Positions 50,455-63,593 of a DNA stretch of 64,000 bases are shown piece after piece (positions within the stretch are counted from its first letter, which is position 1; every line of letters starts with the position of its first letter). The notes under the pieces were generated by a model. The model was not told where the DNA came from, made no database searches, and saw nothing but the letters and a program-made list of their open reading frames with translations. This DNA is from Otis tarda (lineage: Eukaryota; Chordata; Aves; Otidiformes; Otididae), in contig CM048576.1 of the NCBI GenBank assembly GCA_026413225.1, positions 1,124,501-1,188,500 on the forward strand. The letters are read 5' to 3'. Both the position numbers and the translations under genes were made by a program.

Positions 50455-50560
50455 TTTGTGCTAACAGTAGTGCCTAGAGACCCAGAGCGGTCTCTGTTGT
50501 GCTAAGCACTGTATGTAACAAGAGCTTCTTCTTCTGAATTCCTCAGGAGTGAAGAAAAGT
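50455..50560 (-). repeat. Relic of an ancient sauropsid interspersed repeat (antisense)
   Basis: TAGTGCCTAGAGACCCAGAG, TTGTGCTAAGCACTGTATGT and AACAAGAGCTTCTT read, in reverse, like the element at 19840-19920 (GTGCCTAGAGGCCCCAA ... TTGTGCTAGGCGCTGTACAA). Confidence 0.55.
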
Positions 50561-50754
50561 TAAGGCATTTAACTTGAACTCCAGAGTGTAAGCGATTCTT
50601 GAGCTCCACTCTCTGCTGTCAGGCATGACCATGCTCTATCATTCCTGTCCCAAACTCTTCAAGGTTTTGGTAAAGGATGGATGGATTTCCCTCACATCTA
50701 GATCACTTCTCCCAAATGCGTCTTTCCAAGCCCTCCTCTACCTTGGACATGCTT

Positions 50755-51072
50755 ACAGGAGAGATGGGGAGAGAGACTTCAGCAGGGCCTGGTGTGATAG
50801 GATGAGGGGTAACGGTTTCAAAATGGAGGTAGATTCGGATCAGATATTAGGAAAAACATTTTTACGCTAAGGGTGGTGGAGCACTGGCCCAGGTTGCCCA
50901 GAGAGGTGGTGGATGCCCCATCCCTGGAAACATTCCAGGCCAGGTTGGCCGGGGCTCTGAGCAACCTGATCTGGTTGGAGATGTCCCTGCTCCTGGCAGG
51001 GGGGTTGGACTGGGTGGGCTTTGAAGGTCCCTTCCAACCCAAACCATCCTGTGATTTTATGATTCTATGATT
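50755..51072 (+). mobile_element. CR1 LINE, about 320-bp 3' fragment
   Basis: It starts at ACAGGAGAGATGGGGAG, passes through TGATAGGATGAGGGGTAACG, CCCAGAGAGGTGGTGGATGC and GAGCAACCTGATCTGG, and ends GATTTTATGATTCTATGATT. It is a 5'-truncated avian CR1 copy inside FLI1 intron 1. It is closely similar to the inverted copy at 63594-63900. Confidence 0.95.
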
Positions 51073-52737
51073 TGTAGACCCTTTTCTCTACCTATGTGAA
51101 CTTAAGTCTTTAATAGCAAGTTCAAGTGTGCATGTGTGATTTTTTTCATCGGAGATCAGCAGGCTTGCCATAGTTTTAATTCAGGTAGCAAGTCAAAAAG
51201 CTGTAAAGAATTTGACTATGTGGAAGGGGCCGTACCTGAGTGTTCAGTGTATCTGCAAACGAGCTTTGTCCGTGAAGCAGAATCTGATACAGCTGGTGTC
51301 AGCACATGCAGTGTTTATTGATCCAAGGCTCAATGAATGTGCAACACACTGAGTAAACAAAGTGCTTGTGAGTGTCATCAGCTACAGTGGATAAAAAGGA
51401 GGGTGGATCTCCTCTTACTCGGTATACATTGCAGGTTAAACTGGTGGAGTTAACCAAACGGTTGAAAATGTGTCTCAGGCAATGCTAATTTTATATATAT
51501 ATATGTAAATATGCGTCTTTTACACCTTTGTTGTTCCATTGGCTTCGTCCAAACTGACCCAGATTCAATTCAGGGTCGAAAGGATGAGCAGGTGGAAATG
51601 ACCATTCCTGTGCTTTCTGTAGCACTGCGCACATAAAGTCATTTTGCAGGACAACTCCTTGGCTCTAGACTTTCATCTGAACCTGTGACTGAGCCCAGAA
51701 CTGCAGTGATACGGATTCATACAGCTTATGTGCAGAATATTTCATCTGGAGCTCATAAGGTGTTGAAGTGGGGCAGGGTGGCCAACTCCCACATCCTGGG
51801 GGAAGCCCACAAAGGAGCTCTGAGAGATGGTTTTGCTGTAAAAGCAACAAATATATTAGGGAGAGAAAAAAAAAGATGTAAGATGTTTTGTGCTTAAAAC
51901 ATGAGCTTATGATCCAGGACACTTGACTTCCATTCCTGGCTGTGCCGGGGACTTTCTGCACAACCACAGGAAGCCACTGAACTCTCAGGCAGGACTAATC
52001 ATTCCCTATTTTTCCACCTTGCCTACCCAGACCTTTGGAGCTCTGTGGAATAGGAGCCATCCTCCAGAGCGTATTCGCCCGGCGCTTGCACGGGAACAAC
52101 TTGAGGTTTGCTCATTCTGAGTCAGGCGGGGGAGTATTTCACCAGGAATTGTGCCCAGGACGTACACTTGGTTATTCACTCTTTGTTATGACCGACTTCA
52201 TGGGTTATATAGATGAGAATACTTCTCATCTATGTTCAGAAACCTGAAATTATCTGTAACGAAGTTTTCTTGGCATCTAAGATCATAATCAGTCAGCTAT
52301 TATTTAGTCAAAAGATGAAAAGATCTCCCATCTGGTATCTACTCTGCTCAGCAGATAACAATCACGCTCACATGCCCCTCTTTTCAAAAATCTTGACTTT
52401 TTGAAGAACGCTGTTCAGTCATGAGAGCAAAAGCCTGCAAGTGGAGTCTCCTTGGCTTTATTGCTCTTTCTTATCCAGAGACCCCCAGCAAATAATTAGA
52501 TTTTCCTAATTGTGAAATAATAATGGGTAACGCTCTTGGGAGCTAAGGCTGAAACCTGACAGACCTTCACACAGAGCTTTGCAAGCGCTGGATAAAGACT
52601 GCTGTAGGTGCCCAAAACATCGGTAGAAAATCCTCTGTCAAATAATTTTCAAAGCAGCTGGATGCAAGAGACGGGGTTTTTGCAACTAGGAAAGGAAAGA
52701 CACTATTTATAGGGCCTACGATATTCTAGTCACTTAC

Positions 52738-52790
52738 GAAACACAGAAAAAAACGGTCTCTGCTCTGAAGCCCGTATAACCTAAAACGAT
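52738..52790 (-). repeat. Relic of an ancient sauropsid interspersed repeat (antisense)
   Basis: ACACAGAAAAAAACGGTCTC, TGCTCTGAAGCCCGTATAA and CCTAAAAC recall AGAGACAGTCCCTGCCCC and GAAGAGCTTACAATCTAAA of the same family as the 19840 and 50455 fragments. Diverged. Confidence 0.4.
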
Positions 52791-53159
52791 TGCGTTAACA
52801 GAAATCTCATGCGACACACGTTGTATTGCGCTTGGATAGCCGCAGCCCCTCAGCACGAGCTGGAGAGGTGGTGGCTGCACCCCACCACCGCCTTTCCAGA
52901 AGCCTGGGAGAGAGCAGTGGCCATCATCTGCTCGGCACCACGCCCTCTCGCAGGCACTTTTTTCTTTCCAGCCCCGATAATCAAAGACGCAAAGGCCGCG
53001 TTAGCTGTGGGTTGCTATTTCTGAGCGGAAAGGTATGTAACGGGCGTGTAAAGCAGAAAAAAAAAATCCTTTCTCTGATGATCTGATGAAAAGAAGCTGA
53101 TGAGCAGCAGCCGAGCGAAGGCGTACCGAGGGGGTCTCGCCCACTCGCGTTGCCCTCGC

Positions 53160-53300
53160 TGCCTGCTAGCCACCTTGCTCTCTCAGCGCTGTTATTGTTT
53201 GATTCCGGCCGGCTGAGACAGGTGCAAATCTGCTTCCACATCACACTTGGAGACGTGGCAGGCAAATTTTCATTAGAGGCTGCGATAACGAGCAACAGCT
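53160..53300. promoter_or_regulatory. Possible intronic enhancer with ETS, E-box and GATA cores
   Basis: Within 90 bp lie an ETS core on the reverse strand (ATTCCGG, 53203-53209), an E-box CAGGTG (53219-53224) and a GATAA core (53284-53288). Mouse Fli1 has an intronic '+12' blood/endothelial enhancer built from ETS, GATA and related sites. This block lies about 12.3 kb after exon 1, but intron lengths differ between birds and mammals, so the distance match may be chance. Confidence 0.22.
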
Positions 53301-53689
53301 CTTGTCTCTCAATGCCCTATAGAACTGGGAACCTCTTCTGCGTGCACCTGACGGTGGCTGCGAGCAGCAGCCAGCCCCTGGTTTGCCACGGACAAGTGCT
53401 TTCCAGCACGGGGAGGGCGGTTTGCACCATTTTATCTCGTTAGACAGTCATTTAGCGAGCGCCATTTGTCGCAAGCCGATTCTTCAAAAACAAAGAGGAG
53501 AGAAAATGCAGTTAAAATGAGTTTTGCCTTTTGAGCAAGCTCAGAGCCTTCCCCCGCTCCGTGGAACTCGAAGAGTGCGGTTGGGTGCGGGGGCGTTGCG
53601 GGAGTGGAAACCCTGATCGCAGATGCGAATGTTTCACGTAGAGAGGCTGGGTCTTTACTCACCCGAATGAAAAAAAAAAAGATGCAATA

Positions 53690-53736
53690 GGTAAATAAAA
53701 AGACGCAGAAGGTAAATAAAAAGACGCAGAAGGTAA
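53690..53736 (+). repeat. Short tandem repeat, 21-bp unit
   Basis: The unit GGTAAATAAAAAGACGCAGA plus A is present twice in perfect copy (53690-53710 and 53711-53731), followed by a partial third; a degenerate unit precedes it after an A run. It is a recent local duplication. Confidence 0.85.
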
Positions 53737-54879
53737 GGCAGCCAGGCAAGCTGAGGCATGGGAGGCTTGGTCTCCTGATAGGGTCGTTCATCTGCTCTTC
53801 TGGGCATAAGCGTTACCCCGTTTTAAAAGCATTTCCTCTTTGCCAGCAAAGATCTAAGAAATCTGAGGAGCAATTCAGCTGACGAGAGTTGTCAGGCAGG
53901 TGAAAACAGCAAACAAGGCCGGTGCAGTCGTGAGCCGCCTTAATACTCTCATGTCACCAAGCTGGGCTCATAATAAACACTCTGTGTGATACGAGTGCGC
54001 GCGTTGGAAGGCGTTTGGTTCTGGGCACCACATGGCCGGCAAGGCTCTGAGAAATAAGAGCGTACGAAAGAGAAGCAAGAACCGGGACAGTTGGCTTCTG
54101 TAGAAGGACTGAAAGAGAAATGCTGGATGACACGGCAATGCTGTTGCCAGCTCTTGTGGTATTTGGTTTTCATCTGGAAAGCCTGAATTGCATTGTAATT
54201 ACATAAGAATACCAGCATTTATTTAATAAAAGTGAGTTTCTTAGGACTGCAGGAAAGAGCTAGGAATTATGTCCTAAAAAGATTAAAACCCCAGTTATAA
54301 ATACAATTAGACGATGAAGATTATGTTCAGTTAAAAGGCCCTTGGCGCGTGTCTACGCCGGCATTCGTAGCTGCCTCTGAACCAGAAAGCGTGAAGCCTG
54401 ATGCGGGGATGGCACGGCCGTCAAGCATGTGGCTGTAAACCAAAGCCCCTCATTGCCTGATGAAGACATCCTCCTAATCATCATCATCTTTAAAAGATGA
54501 AAAAATGAAAAAAAAATAGATTTAGGGGTTTAATTTTAGGCTGTGGGTGATGAACCGGCAAGGAAGGGGACAGGTAGAATCTGTAGATGCTGCCAGGGTC
54601 TAAACGCCAAGGTGACTTTAGGGGCTACAAGAAGATCCAAGTAGGTTTATACCTTAAGAGGAGGGCTGTCCCAATCCGAAAGAGTTGGGGGCTGGCTTCT
54701 GTTCTACCAGTTTACTCGATGGAAAAAAGAAATCTTAATACGGTGCACCATGCCAGCTTGTCCCGAGAGCAGCCCTGCCGAAGGGTAAGAGTGAGGGGAG
54801 GGCATGGAAATAATTTGACAGGTAGGTGATGCAGAGGATGTGTTGTGAGAGCTCGTAATTTTAAAATTCAACCTGGCAA

Positions 54880-55480
54880 AACCCCAGGAAAGGCCATTTT
54901 ACGAGATGAATCCCCCCTCAGCCCGTTCCAGTTCTATTATTCCCTCTATCAGGCAAATGATAAAAGGAGGAGGGGGTTGAGTCAGGTTTATTAATTCAGA
55001 ATGACAATAGGACACCTGGACCAGCACCTGTCGGAATATGATGCTAATTAGCCCAGGAAATCTGGGCTTGATCAGTGCAACCGTAATGAAGCGCTAATAG
55101 AACTGATAATGATTTCAGCCGCATTCATAGGAACAAGCTTTGCTCGGATATCGGCTCGATTGCATTAATTAATGTGGGACATGCCGAAATGCAGCGTTGC
55201 TCCCATTCACGGGGGCTTCCTGATGCTTTTCTGCTGCTGTTTGTTTGGTTTTTTTTTAAACAGCCAAACCTGGGACTTATTATATTTGCAAACAATGGCA
55301 TCATGGAGATGCTCTGATTTACGGCGGAGATAGAGGGGGATGATGGTTGAAAACTTAAATTAAAGCAGGATTTCCTTCTGTTTTCTCAAAGGAAAGGTTA
55401 ACATTTGCTAATAACTGTCACAGGCTGAAAATGGCCGAAGTGTCATATGATGGATTCTTCTGATTGCTTTTAATCGGGGT
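54880..55480. promoter_or_regulatory. Possible conserved non-coding block
   Basis: A non-repetitive AT-balanced stretch with TAAT-type cores, TGATAA at 54958-54963, and ATTAATTAAT at 55166-55175. It looks like regulatory DNA by composition only. Confidence 0.2.
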
Positions 55481-58368
55481 TTTTAGAGATCATGAGGTGT
55501 AAACAAAGCAACGAGCCGAACGTTCATGAGTTGAACAAACCTCAGGAGATGTGACTAAGATAAGAAAAAACTGTTCTGACAATGAAGTAACAACAGGTTC
55601 TTTGCTTCCTGAGTTACATTATTTTTTTATCATTATTATTTCATTATTTTAATGTTCCTTATCTCTGAGATAAAGCGCTCTGCATAGATGGATATATGCT
55701 TTTGTGCATGGGTGGAGGGTTTGTTACCCTACAGAGATATTCAGTTGTTGCACTATCATCTCCCTTATGTGTGGGTTTTTTTTTTTTTTTGCTCTATCAA
55801 ACTTCAGGCCAAATTTAGATGATGGGAGTGAATTAGACAAATTCTCTTTACTATGTTCAAATCAGCAGAAAGATGGCAAGAAAGAGGCTGGGAATGTGTA
55901 GATGATCTTTCCATGAAAATTACTACATTTTGCCGAATGCCTCCCCAGGAGAAAGAGGTAAATGGGAAGGTATTCCACCACCCTACCTGAAAATAAAGGG
56001 CATGGAAATGATTCTCTGAACAAAGAGAATCCCAGGAGTGGACTAATTTGTCCTGAAGATCAAGCCCTGGGTTCTGATAAAAGGGTTTTGGTGCCATCAA
56101 TTCCTTTGTTCATAGGACCCAAAATGCACAGAAGAATTTTTGTCTCGGTGTAGCATGGTCTGCATTTTTCAGAAATTCAGGACCACCGATGTGTGTGGGT
56201 TTTGTTTGTTTGGTTTTTTTTTCTCATGACATCTCACTGTGGATTTGTAAATCTGGCGAAACAAATAGATTTAGGCCAAACATACTGGTTACCAGGGTTC
56301 CTGTTTGCACCGCGGTGGGGCGGGGGTTGGCCCATCGTGTCAGCCGCGGAGGTGGCCCGGTGTACAGCAAACCTTAAAAAAAGCAAAGAAAGGTTTTGGG
56401 GGGGGGGGACTGTGCAAGCTTAGCAGGGAGCATCTCGGGTGAAGCGCATGCAAATCTCCAGCTGACACAAGCTGTGTCCTCTCCCATGAAAAACTTCATA
56501 ATAATCTGTGCAGAACATCACTTCAGGATAAACACAATAATGCTAAAAATACCCCCGGCCGTTTCCTGTTGTTCTTACTGCAGCTTGCACAGGTCTGCGT
56601 GAGGGTGTGACCGTCATCCATGTAGTCACACATACATTACCCTTCTCCTCTCGCCCGTTGGGTTGTGGGCTTAGCTAAAAATGTGTTTTTCTTTCTAAAC
56701 GAATGCGTTATTTGCCAGTTGACCCGTGGTGAGTTTAACATTCATCATGAGTTCTAAGGAACCGAGCGATATTCTTCTTTTTATGTAAATAATTTGGGGC
56801 AGCAAAATGGTAAACCCTCGTGCTAGCGAATCGATGGGTTGAATATAACGAGTGACGGACGTGTACATTTATACATTTCTCATCCCACGTTATTTCGATT
56901 TATGCACATTCTTCATTTTGACTGTCGTACTGAAAGTAAATTAAGCGTACCTCAAAACATGAATTGAGAGGAGCAAAAAGGTAAAGAATGTTTTAGGCTC
57001 GATATTTACTGAATTGCATCTTTTAAGTGGATTTGTTATTGTAGTGAAAACAGAAGCAAAAGTTACACTTCCATCTGCTTGTTAATTATGTAAATACAAT
57101 GAGGAGAAAGCAAACAAATTGCGGAGGGAGGCCCCTGACTTCTAACGTGTGAATTAAGTCTTCAGAGCTTAAGTTGCTGTAACTATGCAATTTTTAACTC
57201 AGCAATCTCATTCACACTGAGGATGTTTGTAAATAACGTTGGCAACATGGTTTTTACTACGCAGAACAAGCTAAAAGCCTGGATTATGAAAGCTTGATGA
57301 GTGGCTTTGACTTGCCCTCTAAATTAAGCCAAAAATTTAGGGGCGTGTACAAAAAAGAACATGGGCACCTCCAAAGGAGATGCTGCTTAAGTCTTAAAAT
57401 TTTCACTCCTGAAGTGAAATACAAGCCCAGATTTATATTATCCAGGCTTACTAAGCTCGCGTCTGTCTTTTGTGGTCAGTTTTAATCAGATAGTCAATCC
57501 CGCCGTCATTCAGCAGCAACAATTATAAATTGTTCCTTCTGTTTATACGAGAAAATGGTTCAAGAAGAGAACTTGGCCAAGCTGAAGAGAAACGGCCCCG
57601 TTTGTGAAAGGAACCAGGACCCGAGAGTTAATCCCTTTGCTGCTGTCCACGAGAAACGAAAAAACCCCTCGGAAGCAGCGTATTTTTAAAAAGATCGTTG
57701 TAAAACAATTTGCCTGTGGATGTGAACACACGAGGCCGAGTGGGTGTGTGCAATGGATACGTTTCATGTGGAAGGCGAGGAAGGAAATGGGAATAGCAGG
57801 CAAGGATGGGGGGAAAAAGGCCTGATGAATGGAACAGAGACAGAACGCGGTCCTGCTCGTGCTTATTGAGATTTTCCCTCCGCAAAATTTTTATTTTAAG
57901 GCAGAGAGTGGGATTTTGAAAAGCTTTAAATGAGGGATAAAAATGTATTTTGCTTGCCTGATTCATATTTATGCCCTTGAAGACATCCCTGAGGAAATTC
58001 CCTTACTTGTGTATCACACTGTGGCTCAGCACCTAAAGCAGTGCCATGAGAATTCAAATAATTGGGCTCTCACCCCGATTTTACTGATTTTTTTAGAATT
58101 GTGAATGACGTCTTTGTGCCTTGTTTGATTGCACATTAAAGAAAAAAATTTTCGTAGACGAGAGAAGTGGTGTGAAATATACCCCGAAACGTGACCTTTA
58201 GTACGCGAGAGAAAGTAAGGCAATATTTTGACATATTTAACAACGCCCACCTAACACTTTTATTTGATAGCACTCAGAAAATTGTTTCCTCGGTGATTAA
58301 CCCTGAGGTCCCCGCCATTCCTAAACATGTCACTTCTACTGTGACATGAGGAAATAGCAGGGAAGAGT

Positions 58369-58498
58369 AGAATCATAGAATCATAGAATCATAGAATCAT
58401 AGAATGGTTAGAGTTGGTAGGGACCTTCAAAGGTCATCTAGTCCAACCCCCCTGCAAGGAGCAGGGACATCCCCAACTAGATCAGGTTGCTAAGAGCA
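58369..58498 (-). mobile_element. CR1 LINE, 3' fragment in reverse
   Basis: Four tandem ATCATAGA units (from 58373) lead into GGGACCTTCAAAGGTCATCT, AGTCCAACCCCCCTGC and CTAGATCAGGTTGC, the reverse of the CR1 3' end. The element breaks off near 58498. Confidence 0.93.
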
Positions 58499-61400
58499 TC
58501 TTCTGTGTGAGATACGTAAACCGCGTCTTGCCGTGATCTCCAGTGGTCCTTTCCAACCTGGGTACCTGGGCCACCATCCAGGCACGCCACTCTAGGAGGG
58601 TGAGAGGGACCATCAGGGCACCAACTGCTTGGAAAGGCCAACCAAGGGTGATAAAACCATGGCCATCTCATTTTTTCAGCTGCATCCCCTACAGTTCGTT
58701 GTTCTTCTGAAGTCGGGTGAAAGCAGAAGAGAGGGTGCCCCATGGTCTTTGCTTCCCCACACCTACATCTCCATCACTGGCACTTTACCACACATAAACT
58801 TTTGCCCTACCAGCTCCTGTTGGGAGATGACTCATATCTCCAGATCGGCCAATCTATTCTCACACCTGCAGGTAGCGGTTCAGCGACATGAATATTTATT
58901 TTTGATCCCTCGTTTGCTATATCGACTGGTGCATAACAGGCTTCCAATCGCGTAGCCTTTTGTGGTTTATTAAAGAGGAACCTCTGGGTTTTCTGCCCCT
59001 CTCACCTTCTCGTTCCCAACGAAAAGGAATGAGTTTGGGGGAAAAGTGGAATGTGTGCAGCTCCAAGGCACAAGAGAGGCCCTAATATCTCTCAGAATCT
59101 CCGGAAGCGTTGCTATCATGCCATCGTCTGCACTTTATAGCATTCTTCTGAGAACTACAATGGCGAGTAGTGAGTAAGAGTGGCACACTAATCCGAGCTC
59201 TTTCTTCCTGTGTTCTCTGGATTGTTCATAGCCAGCTCTCACGCGGTGTTTGGCATCCATTAATTTTGAGGTGCTCTACCCAGAAGGTCACTTTCACTAT
59301 TACTCCTGTTCTGTAGCAGCTCTGCAAGGTGTTTTGTCACCGAGTCACCCAACAGACCTCAGGTCCCCTCAAAGCTATGTTGTGTGTGAGGAGCCGATCT
59401 TCTTTTTTACTGTTCATCCTATGAATAGATGTTTATCTCTTTGTTGTCCCCGTCGAAGAGAAATTGTCTTCATCATCATCACGGACTAACGGGAACAGAC
59501 AGAGCAGCTAACATAGAGGCACCGCTGAATTTTGCCAGCCAAAAACTTGCTTTTAAGAGGCTGCTGATGAGGAAAGGGGCTGTTCGACCTGCCATGAGGA
59601 AGACACGCTTCTTCCCTTGGATGTTCGTGTGGTACCTTTCCAAACCAGTAAGAACCTGTCCCTTATGAGGATCGCCATTGGGCCTGGACTCCTTGAGAAG
59701 CTGAGGACTGGGAGGAGAATCAGAGCCCTCCTCAAGCTTGCGAGAGCTGGTTAGCCCAGTCTGTGACTGGTATCCCAGAAAGGGGCTGCAGCTTTTATTT
59801 GGTCCTTACCTGTGCCTCTCTTGAAGACCTCCACTTCCCTCTGGGGTGGGAACCTGGCATCGTTTTGATTGCCATGATATCAAAATGCCAAATCTTAGAG
59901 ATATTGAGGTGCCTGTGTAGGTAAATGAAATCAGAGTTAAGAGCTACATAGATTTTCTTAAACTATTTCTAGCTAATTGCTCCTTTAGGTGTCTGTATAA
60001 AGTCTTAAAAATAGAATTAAAAGTCTACAGGCTGTAACCGCTTAGATATTGAAATTTTGCCAGGATAGATAGCGCATACTTCGTGCGTTTGAGTCAGAGC
60101 CATTCATGCGTTCACATTTAGGTGCGCAAATATGCAAACGGCTGCTCAGAAGATGCGATCACGCATCCCCCCAAAGATAAAGGCAAAACTTCTGCTGGCT
60201 TTGCTGGCGTGGTGGCAAGCCTAAAAAGGCTTAATTGGCCCTGTGTCCAAAAGCTGTAACAGAATTTACTCTGTGTTTATATCACGAATGTATAAAAGAA
60301 GATTCTTACCATCCAATCTTTTTCAATTTAGTGTCTTTTTGTCAAAAAAAAAAATTACTAAACCCCTACCTGTTCACTGGAAAGGTTGATTTTTGTCAGT
60401 ATTCTGGTTTGCTGAAAGCCCTACTTTGTGCCTTCTCAACTTTTCCAAGTTTTGTTTTGAAACTGGTCTTTATTTAGAAACATAAGCCAATTGCAATATT
60501 TTAAGAAAACCGAAAAGGTTAAAACTGCAGGGAAACATTCAGAATGACTGAAACAAAATATTTCAGTTAGCTTAAGGTGGACTTGTCTGGATGATCATTT
60601 TGACTTTTTATCCAACATCAGAATTGGAAAATTTCTCACAGCCTCCATAATTTTTTCAGGATTCCAAAATACTATCTCACCACAATCTATGTTTGTCCGT
60701 CTCTTACCCTGTGGCCACTGTTGCCCCTCGTTTCGCACGGAGAGCTTTCACTCGAGCTGAACAAACAATTTTGCTGCTTAGATGGTAAATGAGCCCGCAT
60801 CTCCCAAATATCACTCTAGTATTGAAACCACAGGGCCATCTTCTCTGTGCTTCCTGTACGCTTCCTGCCCGCTTGAAAGCCGAGGAAACGAGGTATGCTG
60901 AGGTGTGAACATTATTAGTGTATTTGTTTGTGTTGTGAAAGCGCTAAGACAGCAGAGGTGCAGACCGTGGCCAAATATGGACCAGCGTGCCAAGGTGCTG
61001 GGCTCAGAAAAGAGAAAAAAAACCCAAAAACAAAACAAAAAAAAACCCCAACAGGCCGTTCCCCCAAGGTATTTACAAGCAAAACGTTAAACAAGCAGCG
61101 ATATATTCCTTGCGCTGCCCTGTCCGTCTGGATGTACGCGCAGGTATTGCCTGAAACTCTTAGGGCAAAGCAGAGTGTTGGTGTTGGTTTGGGACCATGC
61201 CAACGTGCGCCTCAGTTTGTTTTCTTTTTTTAAGCCCTCAATTTCACTAACAAATCGGCAATGAGTCTTTGAAGGGTGGTTGGTTGTTGGTTTTTTTTTT
61301 TTTTTTGGGGGGGTGATGCTTCAGTTTTCTTCAGAAAGAACTGAGCCAAGGCAAGAGCGCGACCGTACCTGGCTTTGAGACAGCTGAGGCCACAGAGATG

Positions 61401-61559
61401 ACACCCAAATTCCTTCGGCCGGGGATAACTCCTTCTCTTGACCTGCCTGAAAAATTCCCGACAAGCTGATACTTATTTTTTTTTAATCCTCCTAAAAGTT
61501 TTAATAGCAAGCCAGCGTAGATTCTCACTGCCGTTGCCTCGCTGCAGGGTGGCTGTCTG

Positions 61560-62200
61560 GTTAGCGCGGTCGGAATGAGGAGGGGGGGGGTGTGCTTTTT
61601 TATTAGCCGGTAAAGCTGATTGATTTATTAGAGCAGAAATCTCTCGCTAGCTCCAACGCAGGTTATTCTCCGAATGCAAACTCTATTTCATTTCGCGCAC
61701 ACAAAATAGCCCGAGCGCCTGTGTTATGAATGGGCCCCTTTGTTACCCCGCGAATCGACAAGACAGACTGTTTAGTTCATGTCTGTACATTAGCGAAGGA
61801 GGACGGGGTCTGTGAGACAGATGTGGCCTTTAATTGCGTGGAAATATTAGAAGATCGTTAAGCCGTTTTTGACAGGCTTTTCCTCAGACGGAGGGAGCGG
61901 AGCGTTGTTTCGGGGAAGGCGCAAGGAGCTGCCCCGTCTTGCCGGCCCCACAAATAGGACCTTGTCCTACTCCCTCACCCCCGTGCTAAACAAAACCAGA
62001 GGAGATTTAGTCAGAAGCCCCGCTTTCCTGCCAGAGCTGCAGAACTACAGCTCAGAAAGAACTCTCTTTAAATTGCATCTGATAAAAGGCTTTTCAACAC
62101 AGCTCAGGGGACTTGCCCCGTTAGAGATAAGACCAGCCGTATCAGCTCGGCTAAGAACGTGGAGATGTGCTGAGAGGCCTGCCTCTTATTTGTCTTAGCA
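61560..62200. promoter_or_regulatory. Possible conserved non-coding block with GATA motifs
   Basis: This non-repetitive stretch differs from its surroundings and has GATAA at 62081-62085 and a full AGATAAG at 62125-62131. CpG-containing words (TTTCGCGCAC, CCGCGAATCG) persist in otherwise AT-rich intron. It is a candidate intronic enhancer by composition only. Confidence 0.22.
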
Positions 62201-63179
62201 TGGTTTGAGTGCAAGAAACTGTTCAGCAGAAGGAAAACATACTGCGCTAATCTCAGAAAACATCACAAAGCCGAAAGTGAGCTTTTTTTGAGGAGGGCTG
62301 GGTTTTATTCTTAGTTTAGCTACACTCTACCAAATGACTTTGAGCAGGGTGCTTGCTTGCTTTGCGTTGGTTTCCGTGCCGTAAAATTGATGTAACGAGC
62401 TCACGTCTGTCTGCGTGGCATCCCTGAGATGCTGGCTTTGTCTGTTAGGCACGTTGCGATGAGAGCAGGAGCCTGACGGCTCCGTACTTCACAGTTATCA
62501 TGAATTTCATTAAAAAAAAAACAAAACAAAAACATGATATTAATTGCTACAGGTGGAGATTTGCTAATGGATCATGTGGAGGTCTGAGCGAAGGTCCTAG
62601 AGATGACAGAAACCTGACAGAACCAGCCCCCAACTGGCCCTTGGTTGTGTTTTTAGCATCTCCTCCGGCAGAGGAGAACACCGGGACGCAGGGCTGGGCC
62701 ACCCACCTAAAGCCATAGCGCTGAATTGGTCTGTACTGGGATTTGACTGCTGGTAGCCTTGGGTCCCAGCTCCCTCCCTCCCAGACAGACTGTGAGCGTT
62801 TGAAACTCCCTGCCATGAGCTCAGTCATGGCCTCTGCCTCCCTGGTTTGCTTCACCAAGGCCAAGGAGACCTGGGATGAAGAAGCCGTCAGATCTCACAA
62901 GTCTGGAAAGCTGTCCCTGGGTGCAGAGTTCTTGAGGTGGCCATGGCAAGTGCCCTCGTTTATCTAAGCCCAGAGCCCTTCTCAGCACCACGCTGATAAA
63001 GCCAACAGACTTTCTGTTAATGGCGACTGATAAGAGATTTTGGTAAGTTTTTTTGCTCAGCCTTAGAGGAGAATAAATCTTGCTTTTGTCTAGCAGTTCT
63101 GGCCCTAGGATAACACTTGTCACTTCTATGGCCTCCTTCTTCCAAGGACATTGGAGCACTCCGCAAAACCGGAGCTCTT

Positions 63180-63222
63180 TGTAGGGAAACTGAGGCACGG
63201 GGACATTAACCCAGCTGTAAAC
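63180..63222 (+). repeat. Short MIR-like relic
   Basis: GTAGGGAAACTGAGGCACGG followed by GGACATTAACCCAGCTG matches the MIR core word GGGAAACTGAGGCACAGAG. Very short. Confidence 0.4.
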
Positions 63223-63593
63223 AGAGCCTTCTTATTTTATTTTATTTTTACTCTCCCGTCTGCTGTTGAGTTAGCCAGGAGGCAGCATTCACTGGCTGAT
63301 TCTAGGAGATGGGTCACCACAGATGGAGTTAGATGTATAGATTTAGTCTGTGTGTTTGTCTTCAGCAATGCCTTCACTGCAGCATTGCACCTGAGAAGCT
63401 GTTTTACGACTGCAGTTTCCTGGAACATGAACGTTGGCAGCGTGGTCTTTTCTCCGTGATGTTTGGTGTCGCTAGGAAGAATACCACCTTGTCAACTCAT
63501 TTTGTGTTATAAAGTTAACGTTGGGTTTCAGCCCAGGTGTTGGTGTGGGATTTAGACCCACAACTTCTTGTCCAAGAGGTGGGAGTGATCTCT

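Noticed and set aside
50873..51070. Coding frame shared with 63472-63792 (DAPSLETF..LAGALSNL)
   Set aside because: The shared frame is a translation of the CR1 3' region, present in both copies because they are the same repeat; it is not a host gene.
58369..58410. CRISPR-like short tandem repeat, and likewise 14205-14258
   Set aside because: The 8-base units are contiguous, with no spacers, and form the normal tail of a CR1 element in a vertebrate genome.
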